A stretch of DNA of 33,398 nucleotides from positions 1-33,398 of the forward strand of contig CAIXLU010000568.1 in the NCBI GenBank assembly GCA_903920315.1, given 5' to 3'. This DNA is from an uncultured Oscillochloris sp. Its GTDB lineage: Bacteria > Chloroflexota > Chloroflexia > Chloroflexales > Chloroflexaceae. Below, one piece after another: positions 1-7,037 of the stretch; position 1 is the first letter of the stretch; each line of letters opens with the position of its first letter. The position numbers and the translations under genes were made by a program. The notes beneath the pieces were generated by a model that was not told the origin of the DNA, searched no databases, and saw nothing but the letters and a program-made list of their open reading frames with translations.

Positions 1-30
1 GAACTTTCACGTAGCCCTAGTGTACAGCCC

Positions 31-417
31 CTACTTCAGCGCCCTCAAGATCGCCAGCCCCATCCCAACCGCCAGGTGCATGCCGATCATGACCCAGAAG
101 TAGACGCTGTGACCGCCCGCCGCCGCCTGCTCAGAGCTGAGGAACAGCGACTCGATGCGCTGGGCGATAAAGAAACTGAAGAAGTAGAGGCTGAAGCAGC
201 AGGCGAAGGCCAGCCCCACCTCGCGCCGTCGGGCGATGAGCCAGCCGATCAGAACCGCACCCGGGGTCGCACACACCACCCAGATTAGCGAGCGCATGGT
301 GGACTCGTTGCGGATCGGACCGGCCAGCAACAGGTTATAGACGGCCCAGGCCGCGCCGACGGCGGTTAGGCTGACGATCAGCGCGAAGCTGCGCAGATCA
401 AATGGTCGTTGGCGCAT
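31..417 (-). CDS. small polytopic membrane protein, unknown function
   Basis: The 128-residue product has about four hydrophobic segments (near residues 10-30, 42-62, 68-88 and 105-125) separated by short charged loops, one of them with a RRRE stretch, so it is an integral membrane protein. I do not recognise the family and assign no function. The ATG lies 8 bp after the TGA of the DUF4139 gene, so the two are probably co-transcribed, with the membrane protein second. The upstream GAGAG is only a weak ribosome-binding site, which fits dependence on the preceding gene. Codon use and GC content match the neighbours. Confidence 0.6.
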   Translation of the reverse strand: MRQRPFDLRSFALIVSLTAVGAAWAVYNLLLAGPIRNESTMRSLIWVVCATPGAVLIGWLIARRREVGLAFACCFSLYFFSFFIAQRIESLFLSSEQAAAGGHSVYFWVMIGMHLAVGMGLAILRALK

Positions 418-425
418 CGTGTCTC

Positions 426-2441
426 TCAGCTTGGCGTAATCTGCGCGAGCCGATCCACCACCTGCGCCTCCAGGCGTGTAATCGTCTGACGAAGATCCTG
501 CTCGCGGGTGGCGATCTGCGTGAGTGAGTCCTCCAGTTGGCCGAGGGTTGTCACATAACGCTTGCGCAGAGTTCCCTCATCACCCTCACGACCGAGGGGC
601 TGGATATTGCCCTGGATCTGGCGCTGCTGCTTGTAGATCGCCTCACGCTCCTGCTCGATCTGCCGCAGGCCGGCCTGAGCCACCTCAATTTGGCGGTAGA
701 GATCCAGCACTTCCTCAAGAACCTTCCCGACCGTGGCATCGAGCAGACCGCCACGCAGCAGATCCTTCAGCCGTGGGCCGGTCAGTCCACGCACTTGCTC
801 CTGACGACTCACCAGCCGCCGCTCGGTGACGGCAAACTTCGTCCGGGCCTGTGCCGGACACGCCACCCGCCAGCGGGCGAAACCGGCGCTCTCCTCGTCG
901 GGGGCGCGAGTATCGGCCAGTTCATAGTGGGCCAGGCGCGACTGCTCGATCATCACATCGGCGGGACGATCCAGCCCGCTCACCAGATCATAGTTGCGAA
1001 TGCGCAGGTCGTATTCTTCATACACCAGAAACTCGTTGCGGATATGCACCGTGCGCAGGCGGCGCTCGCTGCGGCTCTGCTCATTCACCGTGATCCCCAA
1101 CTCCACGGCGTAGGGCACAATCAGCTCGCCGCCGGCCCGCGTGAACGAAAGCACCGCCTCACCCGCATAGTCACCCGCGTCAAGCACCGTCACCGGACCG
1201 CGCTCCAGAGTCAGGCCGGTCTCGTTAGTCAGCCGCAGGGATGCCACCGGGTGCGCCGGCAGCTTGGCCTGATTGTAGAGAAGATCGCGGCGGGCGGGCA
1301 GGCGTCGGCTGACAATCGGCACCATCGCCGACTGGCCACGGGCCACGCTGACCGGGTGGCCGACGTGGTAGGCGAACAGGGCACCGCGATCATCGCCCGC
1401 AACGCTGCTGACCTCCACCGACTCCTCGACATCACGGAGCGAGAAGGAGGCGGCTTTGCTCGATCTAACCGCAGCGGGCGCGGGTGGGGGCGCTGCTGCC
1501 GCGATACCGAAGGACAACATATCGGAGGCTGGGGGGGCCTGGGGTGCGGCATCAAAGAAGATCGGCGCGCCCACCGTGCGCTCCTCATCCTCAACCAGCG
1601 GTCGCTCCGGCGTGTGCGGCTCATAGAGCCGATAGCGGAACGAGATCGGCATCCCAGCCACCAGGGTGAGATCCACGCCCTCCAGATCCTCATCAAGCTG
1701 GTTATCAAAGATACCCCAGCCTTGCAGGAGGACAAAGGATGAAGGCAGAGGGATGAAGGATGAAACTTCCTGCCCATCTGACTGCGCAGGTTCATCCTTC
1801 ATCCTTCCACCTTCATCCTTCTCCTCAAACAGCAGCCGGTAACTCACCCGCCATGCCGGGGCCGGGGCGATGTAGCCAATCAGCAGATCGTGGTCGCCGG
1901 GGCTGAGGTGGATGGTCGCGCTACGACGATCCTCCTCGCTCTGGGCGGTTTTCAGGAAGTAGCCCAGGTCGGCGGCTGCTGCGTCATCAAGGATGTCTAC
2001 GCGGGCCAGTTCGGTCAGAGGTAGAGAACATACTTGGCGCGTCTCCGCATCATAGAGCGACACCATTGCTCGGTGCAACGGCTCGTTCTCCTCGTAGTCC
2101 ACCCCAACGATCAGACCCTCAAGCGTAATCTCACCCTCAATATCGAGTACCAGCCGCACCCGGCGACCGCGCAGGTCGCGTAGCAGATCGAGCATACTCT
2201 GCCGGTCGGAGAGATGGATACTGCCGCGCTCAAGCATCGCCGCACGATCTTCAGGCGTCTCAAAATCAATGCTCTGCACCTGGCCCGCGCCCAGATCCAG
2301 GGCCACCAAACTCTTCAGCACATCATCCATCGCCTCGCGAGCGAAGGTGAGTCGTAGGCTCTCGCCGCTCAGCGGCCCGCGCCGCTCGAAATAGCCCACC
2401 CCATGCTTATAAACCGTGATTCGACTGATCGGCAGAGACAT
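426..2441 (-). CDS. DUF4139 / mucoidy-inhibitor A-like protein
   Basis: The 671-residue protein has the layout of DUF4139 (MuiA-like) proteins. An N-terminal region starts MSLPISRITVYKHGVGYFER, a beta-rich middle includes WRVSYRLL, LLQGWGIFDN and a DLEGVDLTLVAGMPISFRY-like stretch, followed by a PVSVARGQSAMVPI segment, and a predicted coiled coil lies near residues 575-665. There is no signal peptide, so a cytoplasmic location is likely. The biochemical role of the family is not established. Two insertions stand out. Residues near 205-238 (KDEGGRMKDE... to SSFIPLPSSF) are encoded by an inverted pair of GGATGAA heptamers placed between two conserved strands. An Ala/Pro-rich linker (AAAAPPPAPAA) lies near 312-325. 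The ATG is preceded by AAAGGAG at good spacing. It is probably the first gene of an operon with the small membrane protein. Confidence 0.8.
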   Translation of the reverse strand: MSLPISRITVYKHGVGYFERRGPLSGESLRLTFAREAMDDVLKSLVALDLGAGQVQSIDFETPEDRAAMLERGSIHLSDRQSMLDLLRDLRGRRVRLVLDIEGEITLEGLIVGVDYEENEPLHRAMVSLYDAETRQVCSLPLTELARVDILDDAAAADLGYFLKTAQSEEDRRSATIHLSPGDHDLLIGYIAPAPAWRVSYRLLFEEKDEGGRMKDEPAQSDGQEVSSFIPLPSSFVLLQGWGIFDNQLDEDLEGVDLTLVAGMPISFRYRLYEPHTPERPLVEDEERTVGAPIFFDAAPQAPPASDMLSFGIAAAAPPPAPAAVRSSKAASFSLRDVEESVEVSSVAGDDRGALFAYHVGHPVSVARGQSAMVPIVSRRLPARRDLLYNQAKLPAHPVASLRLTNETGLTLERGPVTVLDAGDYAGEAVLSFTRAGGELIVPYAVELGITVNEQSRSERRLRTVHIRNEFLVYEEYDLRIRNYDLVSGLDRPADVMIEQSRLAHYELADTRAPDEESAGFARWRVACPAQARTKFAVTERRLVSRQEQVRGLTGPRLKDLLRGGLLDATVGKVLEEVLDLYRQIEVAQAGLRQIEQEREAIYKQQRQIQGNIQPLGREGDEGTLRKRYVTTLGQLEDSLTQIATREQDLRQTITRLEAQVVDRLAQITPS
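1735..1823. repeat. inverted pair of GGATGAA heptamer arrays inside a coding region
   Basis: On the plus strand the left arm (1735-1765) reads AAAGGATGAAGGCAGAGGGA then TGAAGGATGAAA. The right arm (1791-1823) carries the complementary TTCATCC units. About 25 bp separate the arms. The whole segment is in frame within the DUF4139 gene and encodes roughly 33 extra residues between conserved strands. It uses the same unit as the array at 20218-20294. Confidence 0.85.
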
Positions 2442-2653
2442 CAGTGGCTCCTTTCGCCTTCACGTATTCCTACGCCCTCACCCTTGGCCCCCGCGCATGG
2501 TACCACATCACAAGAGGAAAATCGTCTGCCCCGCATACACCCTGCCTGCTCCCAAACATAGGTAGACATCTCTACGTTCGTGAGTATAATCATGGTAATC
2601 CTTCTACGCCTAACGCTGTTAGGGACATGGAAATTTCTAAGTATCCCGGTACC

Positions 2654-2842
2654 TGTCATGCTGAGCGAAGCGAAGCATCTATCCCGGCCTCCTGACAGAC
2701 CCTTCGCTGCGCTCAGGGTGACATGGTGTTCGTGATGGGATGATTAAAAAATTCCGCTTCCCCTAAGGTGCATGTCATGCTGAGCGCAGCGAAGCATCTA
2801 TCCCGGCCTCCTGTCAGATGCTGAGCGCAGCGAAGCATGACA
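2654..2842. repeat. two direct copies of a ~70 bp dispersed repeat bounded by TGTCATGCT / AGCATGACA
   Basis: Copies at 2654-2723 and 2773-2842 share TGTCATGCTGAGCG(A/C)AGCGA, then AGCATCTATCCCGGCCTCCT. They then differ: copy 1 ends in CCCTTCGCTGCGCTCAGGGT GACA, copy 2 in GATGCTGAGCGCAGCGAAGC ATGACA. Copy 2 has inverted ends (TGTCATGCT and AGCATGACA), so each copy can fold as a hairpin. The core TGAGCGAAGCGAAGCAT is a dispersed motif I have seen in many unrelated genomes, where it yields spurious HAERSEAS-type peptides. The repeats fill the 474 bp gap between the DUF4139 and SPFH genes; I see no gene in that gap. Confidence 0.85.
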
Positions 2843-2869
2843 TGTGGCAATAGCACGTAGGGTTACAGC

Positions 2870-2898
2870 GTGACTTCTGTGATGTTGCCTTCTACACA
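2870..2898 (+). promoter_or_regulatory. possible weak promoter of the SPFH gene
   Basis: GTGACT, a 17 bp spacer, then TACACA, ending 17 bp before the ATG of the SPFH gene. The match to sigma-70 consensus is modest and the leader would be very short, so this is only a candidate. Confidence 0.25.
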
Positions 2899-2915
2899 TA
2901 TTTCAGGAATTCTCT

Positions 2916-4049
2916 ATGAGTAACACAAGACGGTTTGTCCCTGCCCTAATGCTGATCGCACTCGTCTTTGTCTCCGCCGCTTTTGTGAGTTCGCAGGCAG
3001 GACAGAACCAGTTCCTGTCATTCGTCGCTGTCTTTGTACTCGGGTTTTCGCTCCTGCTGCTGTTCCTTGGCGCTGGGTTTCGGCGGGTTGAGCGAAAAAC
3101 CTTTGTTGCTCGTAGAGATATCTTCAACAACATCGAGACGTTTGAGCAGGGTTTTTACCTCTACATCCCCTACTTCCATACAGTCGAGGCGATGATGCCG
3201 AACTACATGCTTCGCCATGAGTTTTCGGTTGATTCGATTGATACAAAGACGTTACGTCTCAGGCAAATCAAGAACATAAGGGTGCGCGTTGTCTACCGGC
3301 TGGTGGCCAGAAACTTCTGTAACTGGCTCTACCCCGCGCTCTTCTTCCAGGATCGTCAGAAGAAGCAAGTATATGGGGCTGCGTCTACCGATGAAGGTAA
3401 TCAAATCGAGTCCAGCCCGTATGCCCTCATTAAGCGACACATGAAGGAACTCGATGAGACGGAGAAGCTGAAGCCGGACAACCCAGAGCTGTGGATTCAG
3501 ATCTTGAGCAAGACTATGGAATGTATTCTCGACGATATGATCCGTGAGTGGATCTGGAAATGGCAAGGCCACGTGGAGTTTGATGCGCAGCTCCAGTTGG
3601 TGACACCGTTCCCCATTCCTTTGAAGATTGAGGACGACCCCTACGCCATCAACCTCAACCGCAAGACGCTGGCCGATCAGATTAGAGTTGATGTAGACCA
3701 GCGCACGCAGAAGTGGGGTTTGAGGGTTCTCGACATTGTGTTTGAGAACATCACCATTGACAACGATATTGTTATGTTTAGGACGCGCAGTATGGGTTTC
3801 GAGATGAAGAATGCCGAACATGAGGCGAAGAAGGAGGCAATGGCTATCCGTGAGAGGGGCTTGGCAGAGGCTGAGGTGCGTGCAGAGGCTGTCGCCCAGA
3901 TTATCAAGAAACTGGTGGAGGAGAAGAGTATTTCGATCAGCGACGAGATGCTCTACAATATCGTGCGTGCGGCGATGTACAGTGACGGCGAGATGATCTG
4001 GAGCGGGGTTGTGGAGAAGGGTTCTCAAGGGGGTGGGCGCACGAAGTAG
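2916..4049 (+). CDS. SPFH/band 7 (stomatin-prohibitin-like) membrane protein
   Basis: The 377-residue protein starts with two hydrophobic segments (about residues 8-26 and 33-53). A band-7-like region follows, beginning near FRRVERKTFVARRDIFNN and running to about residue 300 (VLDIVFENITID). A charged Ala/Glu-rich helix (EHEAKKEAMAIRERGLAEAE, with AEVRAEAVAQ after it) is typical of the coiled-coil tail of SPFH proteins. Such proteins scaffold membrane microdomains and often protect or regulate membrane proteases; no partner protease is adjacent. An insertion with YGAASTDEGNQIESSPYALI near residues 150-170 looks lineage-specific. The start is preceded by CAGGA at about 8 bp. It stands alone, followed by the tRNA-Cys promoter. 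Confidence 0.75.
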   Translation: MSNTRRFVPALMLIALVFVSAAFVSSQAGQNQFLSFVAVFVLGFSLLLLFLGAGFRRVERKTFVARRDIFNNIETFEQGFYLYIPYFHTVEAMMPNYMLRHEFSVDSIDTKTLRLRQIKNIRVRVVYRLVARNFCNWLYPALFFQDRQKKQVYGAASTDEGNQIESSPYALIKRHMKELDETEKLKPDNPELWIQILSKTMECILDDMIREWIWKWQGHVEFDAQLQLVTPFPIPLKIEDDPYAINLNRKTLADQIRVDVDQRTQKWGLRVLDIVFENITIDNDIVMFRTRSMGFEMKNAEHEAKKEAMAIRERGLAEAEVRAEAVAQIIKKLVEEKSISISDEMLYNIVRAAMYSDGEMIWSGVVEKGSQGGGRTK

Positions 4050-4062
4050 GGGACTCCCTCGC

Positions 4063-4091
4063 TTGCACGCCCTGCGGCGCTGTGCTACAAT
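4063..4091 (+). promoter_or_regulatory. sigma-70-type promoter of tRNA-Cys
   Basis: TTGCAC, exactly 17 bp, TACAAT; the expected start is near 4098, about 6 bp before the mature tRNA 5' end. Near-consensus hexamers at ideal spacing in front of a stable RNA make this one of the firmest promoters in the window. Confidence 0.75.
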
Positions 4092-4103
4092 GCGCGGCGC
4101 TAG

Positions 4104-4178
4104 GGCGACGTAGCAAAGTGGTAATGCAGCGGTCTGCAAAACCGCCACTCGCCGGTTCGATTCCGGCCGTCGCCTCCA
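4104..4178 (+). tRNA. tRNA-Cys (anticodon GCA)
   Basis: The cloverleaf can be drawn by eye. The 7 bp acceptor stem is GGCGACG/CGTCGCC, the anticodon stem is GCGGT/ACCGC with loop CTGCAAA (anticodon GCA), and the T arm is GCCGG-TTCGATT-CCGGC. The discriminator base is U, as expected for tRNA-Cys, and the CCA tail is encoded (4176-4178). No attachment-site duplication or integrase is seen nearby. Confidence 0.97.
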
Positions 4179-4184
4179 TCTCAC

Positions 4185-4240
4185 GCCGAAGGGCGGGGGG
4201 GTCCGCAGATCATCTGTGGGATTGCCTCTCGCCCTTCGGC
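4185..4240 (+). terminator. hairpin downstream of tRNA-Cys
   Basis: An 11 bp perfect stem GCCGAAGGGCG (4185-4195) / CGCCCTTCGGC (4230-4240) encloses a second hairpin, CCGCAGAT/ATCTGTGG. It is followed by ATTTGTGTG, a weak U-rich tract. It probably ends or helps process the tRNA transcript. Confidence 0.55.
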
Positions 4241-4272
4241 ATTTGTGTGCGCCGCCAAGATCTGGCTTCGAT

Positions 4273-4303
4273 CTGAAACCCGAAACCTCGCCCCTGAAAC
4301 CTG
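4273..4303. repeat. degenerate heptamer array (CTGAAAC type)
   Basis: Units of 7 bp: CTGAAAC, CCGAAAC, CTCGCCC, CTGAAAC, then CTG. The array ends immediately before the ATG of the glycosyltransferase gene, so it forms that gene's leader. Confidence 0.75.
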
Positions 4304-4304
4304 T

Positions 4305-5447
4305 ATGCGAATTCTCTGCGCTCTCACCTACTATCGCCCCTATACGAGCGGGCTGACGATCTATGTGCAGCGCTTGGCTGCCGCCCTCGTTCGCCGTGGA
4401 CATAGCGTTACGGTGCTTACCTCGCAGTACGACCCGAGTCTGCCACGCCATGAACTCATGGATGGCGTGCGGGTTGTGCGCGCCCCGGTGGCGGCCCGCA
4501 TCTCGAAGGGCGTGATTATGCCCTCCTTCGGCCTGCTGGCCACCGTCCTGGCCTTTCAGCACGATGCGATGAGCCTGCATCTGCCGCAGTTCGACGCGCC
4601 TGGTCTGGCCCTGCGCGGGCGTCTGCTGCGCCAGCCGGTGGTACTCACCTACCACAGCGACCTCCAGCTTCCGCCCGGACTGATGAACCGTGTTGCCAAC
4701 CATGTGGTTGATGCGGCGAACGTTTCGGCGGGAATGCTTGCGACTCGTATCGTCGCCTATACTCAGGACTTCGCCGACCACTCGCCGTTCCTCCGGCGCT
4801 TCCGCGATAAGATCGTCGTTATCCCGCCGCCGGTTGAGGTGGCCCATGCCAGCGCCGACGATATTTCCGGATTCCGCGAGCGATGGAACATCCGTGGCCC
4901 GGTTATTGGCATGGCTGCTCGACTCGCCGCCGAGAAGGGGGTCGAGGTTTTGCTCAACGCCCTGCCGCGCATCCTCAGCATCTACCCCAACGCCAGGGTG
5001 CTTTTTGCCGGCCCCTACGAGAACGTCCTTGGTGAAGAGGCATATGCCCGGCATCTCGCCCCGCTCTTCGAGCGTTTCCGCAACCACTGGACGTTCCTCG
5101 GTACCCTCGGATCCTCTGATATGGCCACGTTCTTCCCAAACCTCGACATAATCGTCGTGCCCTCACTCAACTCCACCGAGACGTTCGGCCTTGTCCAGGT
5201 TGAGGCGATGCTCTGCGGCACACCATCGGTTGCCAGCGCCCTACCTGGCGTGCGCCAGCCGGTACTCCAGACGGGCATGGGCGAGGTTGTGCCGATTGGC
5301 GATAGCGCCGCCCTCGCCGACGCCATCCTTTCCATCCTCGCCAACCGCGACCGCTACGTGCGGCCACGGGCCGAGGTGGCGACAAGATTCAGCACGGAGA
5401 AGACCGCCGAGATGTATGAGGATCTGTTTCGCCAGTTGGGAGCGTAG
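4305..5447 (+). CDS. GT4-family (GT-B fold) glycosyltransferase
   Basis: The 380-residue protein has the two-Rossmann layout of GT4 enzymes. The N-terminal acceptor domain starts MRILCALTYYRPYTSGLTIY, whose SGL segment matches the GG(M/L) loop of the family, and includes LALRGRLLRQPVVLTYHSDL. The donor domain starts near GPVIGMAARLAAEKGVEVLL and carries the E-x7-E motif in STETFGLVQVEAMLCGTP, used for nucleotide-sugar binding. It is a cytoplasmic or membrane-peripheral enzyme that transfers a sugar to a lipid or polysaccharide acceptor; the substrate cannot be told. I chose the ATG at 4305 because the 20 extra in-frame codons upstream are encoded by heptamer-repeat DNA and have no place in the fold. 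No clear ribosome-binding site is present. Confidence 0.85.
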   Translation: MRILCALTYYRPYTSGLTIYVQRLAAALVRRGHSVTVLTSQYDPSLPRHELMDGVRVVRAPVAARISKGVIMPSFGLLATVLAFQHDAMSLHLPQFDAPGLALRGRLLRQPVVLTYHSDLQLPPGLMNRVANHVVDAANVSAGMLATRIVAYTQDFADHSPFLRRFRDKIVVIPPPVEVAHASADDISGFRERWNIRGPVIGMAARLAAEKGVEVLLNALPRILSIYPNARVLFAGPYENVLGEEAYARHLAPLFERFRNHWTFLGTLGSSDMATFFPNLDIIVVPSLNSTETFGLVQVEAMLCGTPSVASALPGVRQPVLQTGMGEVVPIGDSAALADAILSILANRDRYVRPRAEVATRFSTEKTAEMYEDLFRQLGA

Positions 5448-5456
5448 GACTGCAAA

Positions 5457-5477
5457 GGTTTCAGGTGCCAGGTTTCA
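5457..5477. repeat. short heptamer array (GGTTTCA type)
   Basis: GGTTTCA, GGTGCCA, GGTTTCA with exact 7 bp spacing; the complement is TGAAACC, the same family as 4273-4303 and 18824-18855. It lies between the convergent glycosyltransferase and Crp/Fnr genes. Confidence 0.7.
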
Positions 5478-5501
5478 GCGTGACAGGGCACGTTTTCTTA
5501 C

Positions 5502-6173
5502 CTAGCTGTTCGCCATCCGCTGAAGCTGAGCCAGATCCGTAAGCCAGATCGCGTCATCCTCAATGCGAATCAGCCCAGCCTCGCGGAACTCGCCAATGGC
5601 CTTGGTGATCGTCTCGCGGTAGGAGCCGATCATCTCGGCGAGCTGCTGGTGAGTGTAGCGCACAACGCTTGGCGGGCTGGTGCCGACAGGCTGGCCTGGG
5701 ACGATGCCGGACAGGCTCAGCAAGACGGTGGCGAGGCGCTGGGGGACGCTCTTAAAGGCGATATCCGCGAGCTTATTCTCCATCGCCCGCAGCCGCTGGC
5801 CCATCAGTTCCATAAAGGCGAGGGCCACCTGCGGGTGTCGCGTGAGGATCTGGCGTAGCGCATCGCGACCGATCACCCCGATCACGCACTCGATCATCCC
5901 CTCAGCGCAGGTATCGTGAACCCACTGGCCCACCAGAGTCATCTCGCCAAAAATTGTTGGCGGCTCCAGCACCATCAGCGTCAGGGCGCGGTTCTCGGGC
6001 GAGAGCTTGTAGACACGCACCCGACCCGAGCGCAGCACAAAGAGCTGCTGGCCAACCTCGTTGGGTACGTGGAAGATATACCCGCTGGGATAGCTGCTAT
6101 AGATGATCTGTCGCTCGACCTCAGCACGCTGTCGAGGCTCAAGTGAGCGGAAGATGTCGCCCTCGTCGCTCAT
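5502..6173 (-). CDS. Crp/Fnr-family transcription regulator
   Basis: The 223-residue protein has a cyclic-nucleotide-binding-like beta barrel (about residues 5-120, with YIFHVPNEVGQQLFVLRSGR and IFGEMTLVG). A dimerisation helix follows (ALAFMELMGQRLRAMENKLA), then a C-terminal winged helix-turn-helix (YTHQQLAEMIGSYRETITKA) whose SYRET recognition helix is typical of the family. It lacks an N-terminal cysteine cluster, so it is not an Fnr-type iron-sulfur sensor; the effector is unknown. I chose ATG 6173 (MSDEGDIF) because the 19 in-frame codons upstream (NPKSK, KIRNS) are encoded by a heptamer array. The targets may include neighbouring genes, but nothing here shows this. Confidence 0.85.
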   Translation of the reverse strand: MSDEGDIFRSLEPRQRAEVERQIIYSSYPSGYIFHVPNEVGQQLFVLRSGRVRVYKLSPENRALTLMVLEPPTIFGEMTLVGQWVHDTCAEGMIECVIGVIGRDALRQILTRHPQVALAFMELMGQRLRAMENKLADIAFKSVPQRLATVLLSLSGIVPGQPVGTSPPSVVRYTHQQLAEMIGSYRETITKAIGEFREAGLIRIEDDAIWLTDLAQLQRMANS

Positions 6174-6181
6174 AGAATTGC

Positions 6182-6262
6182 GGATTTTGGATTTTGGATT
6201 TTGGATTTTGGATTGACAGAGGTGCTGCAATCGGCAATCTACAACCTACAATCCGTAATCAT
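6182..6262. repeat. two heptamer arrays: GGATTTT x4 and a degenerate GCAATCT-like set
   Basis: At 6182-6209 there are four perfect GGATTTT units plus GGATT. At about 6228-6262 a second, degenerate run reads GCAATCG, GCAATCT, ACAACCT, ACAATCC, GTAATCA. Together they fill the whole gap between the argB stop and the Crp/Fnr start, so the regulator's leader consists of repeats. Confidence 0.85.
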
Positions 6263-7002
6263 AAAATACGTGTGCCACCGCTGCTGAACCCGGCTAGATT
6301 GGTGATCCTCGCTGAGGCGACCCCGGCATCCAAGGCGTCCATGGCGGCTTGTACTTTGGGGATCATGCCACCGATGATCTCGCCTGACGCGATTGCCGCC
6401 ACCACGTCGGCCCGACCGAGCTGCGGAGCCACACGCCCGCCCAGGATCACCCCCGGCACATTGCTCACAAAGAGAAGTTCGGCCCCGACGAAGGCCCCCG
6501 CAATCGCCTGGGCCACCTGGTCGGCGTTCACGTTATAGCTCAGGCCATCGCTCTCGTTGCGGGCCACCGGCGCAAAGACCGGCAACCAGCCCATGCCGAT
6601 CATGGCCTGGATAGCTGCTATGTCCACGCGGGTGATCATGCCGACCCGCCCGAGATCCGTGCCGCCCGGTCGCTGCGGCACGCAGCCCAGCAACGCCAGA
6701 TCGATCCCGCTCAGGCCAATCGCCCGAACACCGTCGGAGACCAACCGGCCCACCACCCGTTTGTTGATCGTCCCGCAGACGACCATCTGCATGATCGCCA
6801 TCGCCTCTGGCGAGGTGACGCGCAGCCCACCGATAAAATTGCTGTGGACATCATAATGCTTCAGGGCGGCGCTGATCTCCTTACCGCCGCCGTGGACGAG
6901 GATCATTGGCCTGTCGAATCCCATCACCGCCGCGCTCAGTTTATCAAGGAAGGCCGGATCATCAAGCTCATTTCCGCCCACCTTCACCACAGTAACCTGC
7001 AT
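6259..7002 (-). CDS. argB: acetylglutamate kinase
   Basis: The 247-residue amino acid kinase phosphorylates N-acetylglutamate in the second step of arginine synthesis. Visible motifs are VVKVGGNE (Lys7), LVHGGGKEIS (residues 35-44, phosphate-binding glycine loop), GGLRVT (58-63, acetylglutamate site), YNVNADQVAQA (ATP/catalytic region) and GGMIPKVQAAMDAL with the late catalytic Lys. It lacks the extra N-terminal helix of arginine-inhibited hexameric enzymes, so feedback inhibition is doubtful. The ATG at 7002 is chosen for its GGAGG at about 8 bp; a longer reading would add 26 residues encoded by a heptamer array. A LysZ-like role in a LysW pathway cannot be excluded, but no lysW is nearby. 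It overlaps no gene and is probably co-transcribed with the upstream HD gene. Confidence 0.88.
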   Translation of the reverse strand: MQVTVVKVGGNELDDPAFLDKLSAAVMGFDRPMILVHGGGKEISAALKHYDVHSNFIGGLRVTSPEAMAIMQMVVCGTINKRVVGRLVSDGVRAIGLSGIDLALLGCVPQRPGGTDLGRVGMITRVDIAAIQAMIGMGWLPVFAPVARNESDGLSYNVNADQVAQAIAGAFVGAELLFVSNVPGVILGGRVAPQLGRADVVAAIASGEIIGGMIPKVQAAMDALDAGVASARITNLAGFSSGGTRIL

Positions 7003-7009
7003 TCGGTCT

Positions 7010-7037
7010 CCTCCTGCCTCCTGCCTCCTACTTCCTG
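7010..7037. repeat. CCTCCTG heptamer array that supplies the argB ribosome-binding site
   Basis: Units CCTCCTG, CCTCCTG, CCTCCTA, CTTCCTG at exact 7 bp spacing. On the minus strand this reads (CAGGAGG)n, a repeated Shine-Dalgarno core, ending 8 bp before the argB ATG. The TAG of the HD-domain gene (7028-7030) lies inside the array. Confidence 0.85.

Noticed and set aside
537-1742. A 401-codon plus-strand reading frame
   Set aside because: Antisense to the well-supported DUF4139 gene, with no motifs and no ribosome-binding site.
2441-2695. Small reading frames in both directions before the SPFH gene
   Set aside because: They overlap the dispersed hairpin repeats; peptides of the HAERSEAS type are well-known artefacts of that repeat.
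4104-4178. tRNA-Cys as an integration site for a genomic island
   Set aside because: No integrase gene and no duplicated tRNA 3' end were found in the window.
4245-4304. N-terminal extension of the glycosyltransferase
   Set aside because: The 20 extra codons are encoded by the tRNA-downstream region and a heptamer array, and the GT4 fold begins at the ATG at 4305.
3252-5087. A 611-codon minus-strand reading frame
   Set aside because: It runs antisense through the SPFH gene, the tRNA-Cys and the glycosyltransferase, and its sequence is rich in His/Arg/Gln with no recognisable fold: a shadow of GC-rich codon use.
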